Source of the DNA: an uncultured Marmoricola sp.
GTDB taxonomy: Bacteria; Actinomycetota; Actinomycetes; Propionibacteriales; Nocardioidaceae
NCBI RefSeq assembly: GCF_943913695.1
Contig: NZ_CALTZE010000045.1
Coordinates: 1-26,457 of the forward strand
Length of the DNA: 26,457 bases
Direction: 5' to 3'
The stretch's first letter is position 1. Each line of letters begins with the position of its first letter. A model generated the notes under the pieces. That model worked only from the letters and a program-made list of their open reading frames with translations. It was not told where the DNA came from and did no database searches. Both the position numbers and the translations under genes were made by a program. This document shows, piece after piece, positions 19,788 through 26,457 of this stretch.

Positions 19788-21446
19788 ATGAGTGCCTCGG
19801 AGCTGTTCGACGTCTACGACACCACGCTGCGCGACGGCGCCCAGCAGGAGGGGCTCAACCTCTCGGTCGCCGACAAGCTCAGCATCGCCCGCCACATCGA
19901 CGGCCTGGGTGTCGGCTACATCGAGGGCGGCTGGCCCGGGTCCAACCCCAAGGACACCGAGTTCTTCCGCCGCGCCCGCGAGGAGCTGCGGCTCGAGCAC
20001 GCCCAGCTCGCGGCGTTCGGAGCCACCCGCCGCGCGGGCGTGGCAGCGGCCGACGACCCGCTCGTGGCTGCGCTGCGTGACTCCGGCGCCGGCGTCGTCA
20101 CGCTCGTGGCGAAGTCGCACGACCGGCACGTCGAGCTGGCGCTGCGCACCACCCTGGAGGAGAACCTCGCCATGGTGCGCGACACCGTGGCCCACCTGAC
20201 CGCGGAGGGGCAGCGGGTCTTCCTCGACGCCGAGCACTTCTTCGACGGCTACCGCGCCGACCGGGCCTACGCCCTGGAGGTGCTGCGTACGGCGTTCGAG
20301 GCAGGCGCCGAGGTCGCGGCGCTGTGCGACACCAACGGCGGCATGCTCCCCGACTGGGTCGCCGAGGTGGTGCACGACGTGGTCGAGACGACCGGCGTCT
20401 CGGCGGGGTCCTCCTCGGATTCGTCCTCTGGGCCGTCATCTGGGCACCGGGTCGGGATCCACTGCCACAACGACACCGGCTGTGCCGTCGCCAACACCCT
20501 GGCCGCCGTCGACGCCGGCGCCCGCCACGTGCAGGGCACGCTCAACGGCTACGGCGAGCGCACCGGCAACGCCGACCTCGTCAGCGTCGTGGCCAACCTC
20601 GAGCTCAAGCTCGACCGGCAGGTGCTGCCTCCCGGCCTGCTGCGCGAGGCGACGCGGGTGGCGCACGCCGTCGCCGAGGTCACCAACTTCCCGCCAGCCT
20701 CCCGGCAGCCCTACGTCGGCACCTCGGCGTTCGCCCACAAGGCCGGGCTGCACGCCAGCGCCATCAAGGTCGACCCCGACCTCTACCAGCACATGGACCC
20801 CGAGGGGGTCGGCAACGACATGCGCCTGCTGGTCTCCGACATGGCCGGCCGGGCCTCCATCGAGCTCAAGGGCCGCGAGCTCGGCTTCGACCTCGACGAC
20901 GACCTGGTGCGCCGGGTCACCGCGCGGGTCAAGGACCTGGAGTCGCGCGGGTGGACCTTCGAGGCCGCCGACGCCTCCTTCGAGCTGCTGCTCGCCGAGG
21001 AGGTCGAGGGCGCGCGGCCCTCCTACGTCGACGTCGAGTCCTGGCGGGTGATCACCGAGACCCTGCCCGGTGCCGAGGCGGTCTCAGAGGCGACGGTCAA
21101 GCTGCGCGCCGGGGGCGCCCGGATCGTGCTCACCGCGGAGGGCAACGGTCCGGTCAACGCGCTCGACGGCGCCCTGCGTCAGGCGATCAGCCAGCTCTAC
21201 CCCGAGGTCGTGAAGTTCGAGCTGATCGACTACAAGGTCCGCATCCTCGACCAGGGGCACGGCACCGACGCCATCACCCGCGTGCTGATCGAAACGAGCG
21301 ACGGCGAGAGCTCGTGGGTCACGGTCGGCGTGGGCGCCAACGTCATCGAGGCCTCCTGGATGGCCCTGATCGACGGCCTCACCTTCGGCCTCCGCCGCCA
21401 CGACGCCCCGCGCACGGGGACCACGTCGTCGACGCCCGCTTTGTAG
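19788..21446 (+). CDS. cimA: (R)-citramalate synthase
   Basis: Condenses pyruvate and acetyl-CoA to citramalate, giving 2-oxobutyrate for isoleucine without threonine. 552 residues, the length of the CimA/LeuA2-type family. HMGL-like TIM barrel: FDVYDTTLRDGAQQEG with the metal Asp and catalytic Arg, GVGYIEGGWPGSNPKD (the GGWPGSNPKD motif favours citramalate over isopropylmalate synthase), LCDTNGGMLP and the metal HxH in GIHCHNDTG. Then GYGERTGNADL, SAFAHKAGLHASAI, and a C-terminal LeuA-type allosteric domain from about residue 420. A Ser-rich insert sits before the HxH motif. ATG 19788 has AGGAGGA at 19774-19780. Controlled by the attenuator upstream. Confidence 0.94.
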   Translation: MSASELFDVYDTTLRDGAQQEGLNLSVADKLSIARHIDGLGVGYIEGGWPGSNPKDTEFFRRAREELRLEHAQLAAFGATRRAGVAAADDPLVAALRDSGAGVVTLVAKSHDRHVELALRTTLEENLAMVRDTVAHLTAEGQRVFLDAEHFFDGYRADRAYALEVLRTAFEAGAEVAALCDTNGGMLPDWVAEVVHDVVETTGVSAGSSSDSSSGPSSGHRVGIHCHNDTGCAVANTLAAVDAGARHVQGTLNGYGERTGNADLVSVVANLELKLDRQVLPPGLLREATRVAHAVAEVTNFPPASRQPYVGTSAFAHKAGLHASAIKVDPDLYQHMDPEGVGNDMRLLVSDMAGRASIELKGRELGFDLDDDLVRRVTARVKDLESRGWTFEAADASFELLLAEEVEGARPSYVDVESWRVITETLPGAEAVSEATVKLRAGGARIVLTAEGNGPVNALDGALRQAISQLYPEVVKFELIDYKVRILDQGHGTDAITRVLIETSDGESSWVTVGVGANVIEASWMALIDGLTFGLRRHDAPRTGTTSSTPAL

Positions 21447-21449
21447 GGT
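21444..21449 (+). promoter_or_regulatory. Candidate -10 box for leaderless amidase transcript
   Basis: TAGGGT ends 7 nt before the amidase ATG at 21457; the TAG is the cimA stop codon. There is no Shine-Dalgarno. The amidase may also be read from the cimA transcript. Confidence 0.35.
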
Positions 21450-21456
21450 CGGCGCC

Positions 21457-22848
21457 ATGAGCGAGCTCCACGACCTCACCGGGCTCGAGCAGGGGGCGGC
21501 GATCCGTGCGGGGGAGACCTCCACCGCCGAGCTGGTCGAGCACTACCTCGCGCGCATCGACGGGGAGCACTACGGCGCCTTCGTCACCGTCACCGCCGAG
21601 CAGGCCCGCGGGGCCCGTCCGGGGGGTGACGGACCGCTGGCTGGGGTGCCGACCGCGATCAAGGACCTCGCCCAGACCGCTGGCGTGCGCACCACCTTCG
21701 GCTCCCCGGTCTTCGCCGAGCACGTGCCCGCCGTCAGCGACGAGGTGGTGCTCCGGATGGAGCGCGCCGGCCTGGTGAGCCTGGGCAAGACGAGCACCCC
21801 GGAGTTCGGGTCGCCCTGCTACACCGAGCCCGATGGCCGCCCGCCGGCCGTGACGCCGTACGACACCGGCCGCATGGCGGGCGGCTCCAGCGGCGGGGCC
21901 GCCGCCGCGGTGGCCGCCGGGCTGGTGCCGCTGGCCCACGGCTCCGACGGCGGCGGCTCGATCCGGATCCCGGCGAGCTGCTGCGGCCTGGTCGGGCTCA
22001 AGCCGAGCCGCGGCAGGGTCTCCGGGGCCCCGGTCTACGGCGACCCCGTCGGCCTGAGCGTGCAGGGCCCACTCGCGCGCACGGTGCGCGACGCCGCCGC
22101 GCTGCTCGACGCGATGGCCGGCCGCGCGGTCGGCGACCCGTTCTGGGCGCCGGAGGACGCCGCGTCCTTCCTCTCCGCCTGCGAGCGTGAGCCCGGGCGG
22201 CTGCGGATCGCCCGCTTCCGCGAGCCCGCGATCATCGACACCGAGGTCGACCCCGACTGCGTGGCGGCCTACGAGCAGACCTCGCGGCAGCTGGAGGACC
22301 TCGGCCACGAGGTCGTCGACATCGCCTCGCCGCTGCAGCGCTCGGCGGTGCCGGTCTTCGAGACCTGCTGGGCGGTGCTGACGGCGCAGTCGGTGGTGCC
22401 GCTGCCCGAGCCGGCGCGCGCGGCGCTGCGGCCCCTGACCCGGTGGCTGGCCGAGCGGGGCATGGGCGTCAGCGCCCCGGAGTTCGCCCTCGCGCTCGGT
22501 GAGCTGCGCCGCGTCGCCGCCGCGGCGCTCGCGGCCGTGGCGGCGTACGACGCGGTGCTGACGCCGACGCTCGCGAGCCCGCCGCTGCCGGTCGGCGCGA
22601 TCCGGGACGACGCGGACCCCGCGGCCGACTTCGTGGCGCAGATGCGCTTCACGCCCTACACCTCGATGTGGAACGTCACGGGCAGCCCTGCCGTCTCGCT
22701 GCCCGTGCACCACACGGCCGACGGACTGCCGGTCGGCGTGATGCTCGCGGCCGTCCCGGGCGCCGAGGCCCCGCTGCTCTCCCTGGCCGCCCAGCTCGAG
22801 GCGGCCGCGACGACCCCCTGGCGCTCGGTCACCCCGCCGGGCTGGTGA
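21457..22848 (+). CDS. Amidase signature family amidase
   Basis: 463 residues, serine hydrolase of the amidase signature family; substrates range widely and cannot be told here. The Ser-cisSer-Lys triad is visible: the Lys in VPTAIKDLAQTAG, the cis-Ser in AGGSSGGAAAAVAAG and the nucleophile in HGSDGGGSIRIPASCCGLVGLKPSRGRV. The C-terminus has SMWNVTGSPAVSLPVHHTADGLPVGVML, typical of the family. It is not GatA by context: no gatB or gatC is beside it. It overlaps the convergent YibE/F gene by 20 nt at its 3' end. Confidence 0.92.
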   Translation: MSELHDLTGLEQGAAIRAGETSTAELVEHYLARIDGEHYGAFVTVTAEQARGARPGGDGPLAGVPTAIKDLAQTAGVRTTFGSPVFAEHVPAVSDEVVLRMERAGLVSLGKTSTPEFGSPCYTEPDGRPPAVTPYDTGRMAGGSSGGAAAAVAAGLVPLAHGSDGGGSIRIPASCCGLVGLKPSRGRVSGAPVYGDPVGLSVQGPLARTVRDAAALLDAMAGRAVGDPFWAPEDAASFLSACEREPGRLRIARFREPAIIDTEVDPDCVAAYEQTSRQLEDLGHEVVDIASPLQRSAVPVFETCWAVLTAQSVVPLPEPARAALRPLTRWLAERGMGVSAPEFALALGELRRVAAAALAAVAAYDAVLTPTLASPPLPVGAIRDDADPAADFVAQMRFTPYTSMWNVTGSPAVSLPVHHTADGLPVGVMLAAVPGAEAPLLSLAAQLEAAATTPWRSVTPPGW

Positions 22849-24064
22849 GGCCCTCTGCCTCCGGGCCCGCGACCGTGAGCGCCGCGATCGCCGTGGTGAG
22901 CGGCACGGCGAGCACCAGGCCGATGCCGGAGGCGAGGATGCGCAGCACCTCCGTGGCGATGTCCTCGGTGGAGAGCACTGAGAGCATCGGGCGGTCGTAG
23001 AAGTAGAGCAGCATCAGCGTGAGCAGCGCGGCCCCGGAGTAGGCGAAGACGATGGTGTAGATCGTCGAGGCGATGTGGTCGCGGCCGATGCGCATCGCGC
23101 TGCCGTAGAGCTGTCGGCGCGACAGGCCGGGTCCCGCGGCCCGCAGCTCCCACACGGCGGAGGCCTGGGTGATGGTGACGTCGTTGAGCACCCCGAGCCC
23201 GGCCACGATCACCGCGCACATCAGCAGACCCTGGAAGTCGAGCTCGGTGACGAAGGTCGCCAGCAGCCCGCCGGTGTCGTCGGAGATGCCGGTCAGCCGG
23301 GTGCGGTCGATGGCGACCAGGCCCACGGCGGCGGTGAGCACGACCCCGAGCAGGGTGCCGGCGAGGGCCGCGCTGGTGCGCACCGACGGGCCGTGGGCGA
23401 GGTAGAGGACGACGTACATGATCGCGGCCGAGCCCACCGCCCCGACGAGCAGGCCGCTGGAGCCCTCGAGCAGCGCCGGGATCATGAAGCGGATCAGCAC
23501 GAAGGCGCCCACACCCAGGCCGACCAGGGCGAGCACGCCCCGCAACCGCGCGACGGCCGCGACCAGCAGCACGAAGATGCCGGCGAGCAGGGCGAGGGGA
23601 GCGTCGCGCTGCACGCTGAAGAAGCTGTACTGCGGGGCATCGCCCGCGACCTCGGGCAGCCGCATCACCTCCAGCCGGTCACCTGCCCGCAGGCCCGAGC
23701 CGCTGACCTGTGGCGGCACCTGCAGCACCACCTCCTCGCCCCGGTCCCGGCCGTCGAGCACCGTCGCCGTGACCCGGCCGCAGGTGGGGTCCTGCCCGCC
23801 GGCTCCCTCGGCGGCTCCCTCGCACACGGCACCGACCGCCTCGACCTCCGCCTCGTGGAAGGTGACTCCAGGCGCGGCGAAGGCCCCGGCGGCGTCGCGC
23901 GGCACCGGGTCGTCCGAGGGCCACAGCTGCACCAGCCCCACCAGCGTCGCGACCGCGCCCAGGGCGAGCGCGGCCAACAGCACCACCACGGCCCGGCGGC
24001 GTACGGGCACCGTGGAGTGCGCACCCGCGTCGTCGGCCCGATGAGCGTGCGTCCCGTGCCCCAT
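22829..24064 (-). CDS. YibE/F-like integral membrane protein
   Basis: 411 residues. A cytoplasmic His-containing N-terminus (MGHGTHAHRADDAG) leads into TM1 (AVVVLLAALALGAVATLVGL), then an extracytoplasmic domain of about 120 residues with Cys at CEGAAEGAGGQDPTCG, then seven or so further TM helices. Motifs of the YibE/F family: FSVQRDAPLALLAGIFVLLV, FIPALLEGSSG, ISDDTGGLLATFVTELDFQGLLMCAVIVAGLGVLNDVTITQASAV and GRDHIASTIYTIVFAYSGAALL. The function is not established. ATG 24064 was chosen because AGGCTA (TAGCCT on this strand, 24073-24078) stands 8 nt upstream as a leaderless-type -10. Ends inside the amidase 3' end. Confidence 0.88.
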   Translation of the reverse strand: MGHGTHAHRADDAGAHSTVPVRRRAVVVLLAALALGAVATLVGLVQLWPSDDPVPRDAAGAFAAPGVTFHEAEVEAVGAVCEGAAEGAGGQDPTCGRVTATVLDGRDRGEEVVLQVPPQVSGSGLRAGDRLEVMRLPEVAGDAPQYSFFSVQRDAPLALLAGIFVLLVAAVARLRGVLALVGLGVGAFVLIRFMIPALLEGSSGLLVGAVGSAAIMYVVLYLAHGPSVRTSAALAGTLLGVVLTAAVGLVAIDRTRLTGISDDTGGLLATFVTELDFQGLLMCAVIVAGLGVLNDVTITQASAVWELRAAGPGLSRRQLYGSAMRIGRDHIASTIYTIVFAYSGAALLTLMLLYFYDRPMLSVLSTEDIATEVLRILASGIGLVLAVPLTTAIAALTVAGPEAEGLTSPAG

Positions 24065-24248
24065 GGCCCCGCAGGCTAGCCGGGCCCGACCTGCGCGCCG
24101 GACCACCGGGGGCGCGGACTGCAACGGACTGCACGGCAGGCGCGGTCCAGACCATGTGCGCGGCTTCGCCGTCGCAGGGTCCGCACGGCCCGCGGCAGCC
24201 GTAGCCTCGCGGACGTACCGGGGGGGTGCCCACGGAGGGAGCACCGTC
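24065..24248. promoter_or_regulatory. Divergent promoter region, YibE/F-like and methyltransferase genes
   Basis: Minus-strand -10 TAGCCT (24073-24078) serves the YibE/F-like gene. Plus-strand -10 TAGCCT (24202-24207) serves the methyltransferase, with GGAGGGAG at 24234-24241. CGGACTGCA is repeated in tandem at 24115-24123 and 24125-24133 (10-nt period), midway between, and could be a regulator site. Confidence 0.4.
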
Positions 24249-25064
24249 ATGAGCATGCTGCGCACGCGCCTGAGGGACCGATGGGACCGTGTCGGTCCGC
24301 GGCAGTCCGACGCCCGCCTCGCCGCCGAGAGCCGCGCCTACTGGACGACGGTGGAGGACGAGACCTGGCGCAGCAACTCGCACTTCCGCGACGCGGCCGC
24401 CTTCGCCGACGACCCGTCGCTGTGGCGGCGACTGGGCGAGGACCACCGTCGGATGGTCGACGACCTGGCCGCGGGGGCAGGGTGGTCGGTGCCGAACCCC
24501 CGGGTCGTGGAGTGGGGCTGCGGCGGCGGCGCCAACGCCGTCGCCTTCGCACCCCATGCGAGCGAGATGGTGCTCGTCGACCTCTCCGAGCGCACCCTGG
24601 AGGAGGCCCGGCAGCAGGTGGCGGCTGCGTGCGACACCCCCGTCCGCACCGTCCGGGTCGACGTCGACGACCCGCTCTCCGCCGTGCCGCGGGTCGGGAG
24701 CTGCGACCTCTTCCTGTGCTTCTACGTCTTCGAGCTGGTGCCCTCGCCCGAGCACGGCCGCCGGATCCTGCAGGCCGCCGCCGCCGCGCTCGAGCCGGGT
24801 GGCCTCGCGGTCGTGCAGTTCAAGTACGACGACGGCCGCCGCGGCAGTGGCAGCCGCCGGCGTCACTACACCCGCGCCCTCGCGGCCATGACGACGTACG
24901 CGATCCCGGACTTCTGGGCGATGGCCGAGGAGTCCGGCCTGCGCCCCCGGCTGCTCACCCTCGTGCCGCGCAACGAGCTGGACCGCAAGTACGCCTACCT
25001 CGCCATGACCAGGAGTGAGGAGCCCCAGGCAGGGCCGAAGGTCCCGAGGCCGCGGGACCGCTGA
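24249..25064 (+). CDS. Class I SAM-dependent methyltransferase
   Basis: 271 residues. Motif I is VVEWGCGGGANAVAFAP (about residues 86-102), followed by the acidic strand-2 end MVLVDLSERTLEEARQQV, then VRVDVDDPL, DLFLCFYVFELVPSPEHGRRIL and LEPGGLAVVQFKYDD. The N-terminal ~80 residues are helical and polar (AESRAYWTTVEDETWRSNSHFRD). The substrate is not evident; the general pattern resembles methyltransferases of glycan or secondary-metabolite clusters, but no such neighbours are present. The well-placed Shine-Dalgarno GGAGGGAG fixes ATG 24249. Confidence 0.85.
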   Translation: MSMLRTRLRDRWDRVGPRQSDARLAAESRAYWTTVEDETWRSNSHFRDAAAFADDPSLWRRLGEDHRRMVDDLAAGAGWSVPNPRVVEWGCGGGANAVAFAPHASEMVLVDLSERTLEEARQQVAAACDTPVRTVRVDVDDPLSAVPRVGSCDLFLCFYVFELVPSPEHGRRILQAAAAALEPGGLAVVQFKYDDGRRGSGSRRRHYTRALAAMTTYAIPDFWAMAEESGLRPRLLTLVPRNELDRKYAYLAMTRSEEPQAGPKVPRPRDR

Positions 25065-25090
25065 CCGCGCCGCCCTGGGCGCGGATGGCC

Positions 25091-25096
25091 TAGCGT
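25091..25096 (+). promoter_or_regulatory. Candidate -10 box for leaderless PPOX-fold gene transcript
   Basis: TAGCGT ends 6 nt before ATG 25103, identical in sequence and spacing to the box before ilvE. No Shine-Dalgarno is present. Confidence 0.5.
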
Positions 25097-25102
25097 CGTT
25101 GC

Positions 25103-25534
25103 ATGGACACACTGCACCTCGACCACCCCAGCGGGCCGATGACCGCCGAGGAGTGCTGGGAGCGCCTGCGCACGACGGAGTTCGGCCGTCTCGCCTACCG
25201 CCTCGTCGACGAGGTGCACATCGTGCCGATCAACGTGGTGGTCATCGACGACGCCCTGCTCTTCCGGACCACCGGCGGAGGCAAGCTGCTCGCCGCCGCC
25301 CTGGAGTCCGACGTCGCCTTCGAGATCGACTGGGTCGACATCGCCACCGCCTGGTCCGTCGTCGTGCAGGGCCGGTTGCGCCGTCTCGAGGAGGCCGAGC
25401 GACACCGCGTCGACGGTGCCCCCGGAGGCTGGCTCGGCCGCGACCTCGAGGAGGTCGTCGAGCTGGTGCCCTCCCGCGTCAGCGGCCGCTGGTTCCACCT
25501 CCGCGGCCGGCAGTCGACCACCTCCGCTCGCTGA
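25103..25534 (+). CDS. Pyridoxamine 5'-phosphate oxidase-fold flavin-binding protein
   Basis: 143 residues of the small split-barrel FMN/F420-binding group that includes nitroimidazole-resistance-like proteins. ERLRTTEFGRLAYRLVDEVHIVPINVVV (about 20-47), ALLFRTTGGGKLLAAALESDVAFEIDWVD and AWSVVVQGRLRRLEE follow the family strand order. The function is uncertain; such proteins reduce or sequester small molecules with FMN or F420. The TGA stop (25532-25534) lies in the first degenerate unit of the repeat array that follows. Confidence 0.85.
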   Translation: MDTLHLDHPSGPMTAEECWERLRTTEFGRLAYRLVDEVHIVPINVVVIDDALLFRTTGGGKLLAAALESDVAFEIDWVDIATAWSVVVQGRLRRLEEAERHRVDGAPGGWLGRDLEEVVELVPSRVSGRWFHLRGRQSTTSAR

Positions 25535-26109
25535 GGGGCATTGCGAGAAAGGAGGGGCCGTGCTCCGCTCCCTGAGGAGTCTCGCGAGGAACGAGCGAGG
25601 CGTCACGAAGGGCACGGCGACCTGGCCGAGGGGCGAGCTCACCTTCCACCCCCTGAGGAGCCTTGTGAGAGAAGAGCGACCGTACCCCGCTCCCTGAGGA
25701 GCATCGCCAGAGAAGTGCGGCCGTACCCCGCTCCCTGAGGAGCCTCGCGAGGGACGAGCGAGGCGTCCCGAAGGGCCCGGCGCAGGGAGCTTGATTGGCG
25801 CCCTTCGTGGCTCGCTGCGCTCACACCTCAGGGGGCGCCGGCGACCGCCACCCACCGCTCCCTGAGGAGCGTCGCCAGAGATGTGCGGCCGTTCCCCGCT
25901 CCCTGAGGAGCCTCGCGAGGAACGAGCGGGGCGTCACGAAGGGCGCGGCGACCGGGAACTCGCTTGGCGCCCTTCGTGGCTCGCTGCGCTCACACCTCAG
26001 GGGCCGGGGACCGCCACCCACCGCTCCCTGAGGAGCTTCGCGAGGGACGAGCGGACGTTCACCGCTCCCTGAGGAGCCTCGCGAGGGACGAGCGAGGCGT
26101 CACGAAGGG
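25525..26109. repeat. Intergenic repeat array with ~168-bp higher-order period
   Basis: Three related elements alternate. Type A has CCTGAGGAGCCTCGCGAGG then GAGCGAGGCGTCACGAAGGG, at 25571, 25734, 25902 and 26068. Type B has CCTGAGGAGC then TCGCCAGAGA and TGCGGCCGT, at 25693 and 25861, with divergent forms at 25652 and 26027. Type C is an inverted relative, CGCCCTTCGTGGCTCGCTG then CGCTCACACCTCAGG, at 25799-25831 and 25968-26000. The order B-A-C recurs with spacing 168 nt (25693/25861, 25734/25902, 25797/25966) and again in part at 26027/26068. A and C are inverted to each other and could fold into long hairpins. Short open frames across the array are by-products of the repeats and are not called as genes. 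Confidence 0.85.
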
Positions 26110-26225
26110 CGCCCCGGCCACCGATACACAGCGCCCCACAAATTTGTTCGAAAACAGTCCACCACCCGAGACAACAGTCGCCCTGGGCGGCCCTGACTGT
26201 CGGTGGCCGCTGCTTGGATGGACCC
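26110..26225 (+). promoter_or_regulatory. Promoter region of the DUF222-type gene
   Basis: TTGGAT (26214-26219) ends 6 nt before the ATG and CTGACT (26193-26198) is a possible -35 with a short 15-nt spacer. ACAGTC (26174-26179) and GACTGT (26195-26200) form an inverted repeat around GCCCTGGGC. The AT-rich stretch at 26138-26155 contains GTTCGA (26146-26151), one half of the actinobacterial LexA-box pattern; the other half is not conserved. Confidence 0.4.
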
Positions 26226-26457
26226 ATGAGCCAGGACGTCACCACCAGCGCCGGGACCCACCCGGTCGCTGACTTCGTGACCCGCCTGAGCACCCGGCTC
26301 GAGGTCCTCCACACCCACCCGGTGCCCTACACCGCGATGGACCCCGCCCAGCTGCGCGCCACCCTGGTCGGGCTGGTCCGAGCCCAAGCCCGCCTCGACG
26401 CACTGCGGCTCGGTCTGATGGCCCACGCCGAACACACCGGCCAGGTCGCCGACCCCG
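26226..26457 (+). CDS. DUF222 (13E12-type, HNH endonuclease-related) protein, 3' end cut off
   Basis: 77 codons are visible, starting MSQDVTTSAGTHPVADFVTRL. The helical pattern AQLRATLVGLVRAQARLDALRLGLMAHAEHTG is the characteristic start of DUF222 proteins, which usually end with an HNH nuclease motif (not visible here). These genes are multicopy in many actinobacteria and sit near repeats, as here. Start ATG was chosen by the TTGGAT box 6 nt upstream and the onset of coding pattern. Whether the gene is complete cannot be judged. Confidence 0.75.
   Translation, partial: MSQDVTTSAGTHPVADFVTRLSTRLEVLHTHPVPYTAMDPAQLRATLVGLVRAQARLDALRLGLMAHAEHTGQVADP

Noticed and set aside
25541..26031. Short Arg/Glu/Ser-rich open frames in the repeat array
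   Set aside because: They arise from the repeat sequence, have no Shine-Dalgarno or TANNNT box at their starts and no recognisable domain.
25525..26109. CRISPR array
   Set aside because: Units are variable, of several types and partly inverted, without uniform spacers; no cas genes nearby.

Overview
The window is high-GC DNA with very strong G/C bias at third codon positions, dense gene packing and many GTG starts. Gene content (ilvBNC, LeuB, SerA, citramalate synthase, a MocR/YczE pair, a DUF222-type protein) and repeated TANNNT boxes placed 6-8 nt before start codons point to an actinobacterium, most likely Nocardioides or a close relative. The genus is an inference from gene content and style, not from a search.

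Layout. Positions 1-3400 hold ilvB (5' end cut off), ilvN and ilvC. Then follow a rhomboid protease and a short LigD-type phosphoesterase-domain protein. On the minus strand lie an ABC-2 permease, its ATPase and a small membrane protein (4430-6519). Next come a DsbA/FrnE-type oxidoreductase and serA (6579-8965, plus), a Tat-exported PhoD and a MocR-type regulator (8976-12144, minus), a divergent YczE-like membrane protein (plus), and an O-methyltransferase-like gene (minus).

From 13553 a second branched-chain amino-acid block runs on the plus strand. It consists of a structured leader encoding a 14-residue peptide with a Val-Leu-Ile run, a 46-residue small ORF, leuB, a pair of perfect dyad repeats, ilvE, a YjbR/MmcQ-like gene, a Ser/Thr kinase with a multi-spanning C-terminus, an exported metzincin-like protease, and then cimA. 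cimA is preceded by a transcription attenuator: an 8-residue leader peptide with Leu-Ile-Ile, a 10-bp hairpin and an intrinsic terminator with a T-tract. An amidase follows, then a convergent YibE/F-like membrane protein, a methyltransferase, a pyridoxamine-phosphate-oxidase-fold protein, a ~590-bp array of intergenic repeats with a ~168-bp higher-order period, and the start of a DUF222/HNH-type gene cut off by the window end.

How it fits together. IlvBN, IlvC and IlvE, with CimA feeding 2-oxobutyrate synthesis and LeuB acting in the leucine branch (and possibly the citramalate branch), cover much of Ile/Val/Leu synthesis; leuA, leuCD and ilvD are not in the window. The two leader peptides suggest that leuB and cimA are controlled separately by charged-tRNA supply. 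The most interesting items are these two leaders, the small ORF before leuB, the dyad repeats between leuB and ilvE, the MocR-YczE operator and the repeat array at the right end. No tRNA, rRNA, CRISPR array, prophage or insertion sequence was seen.
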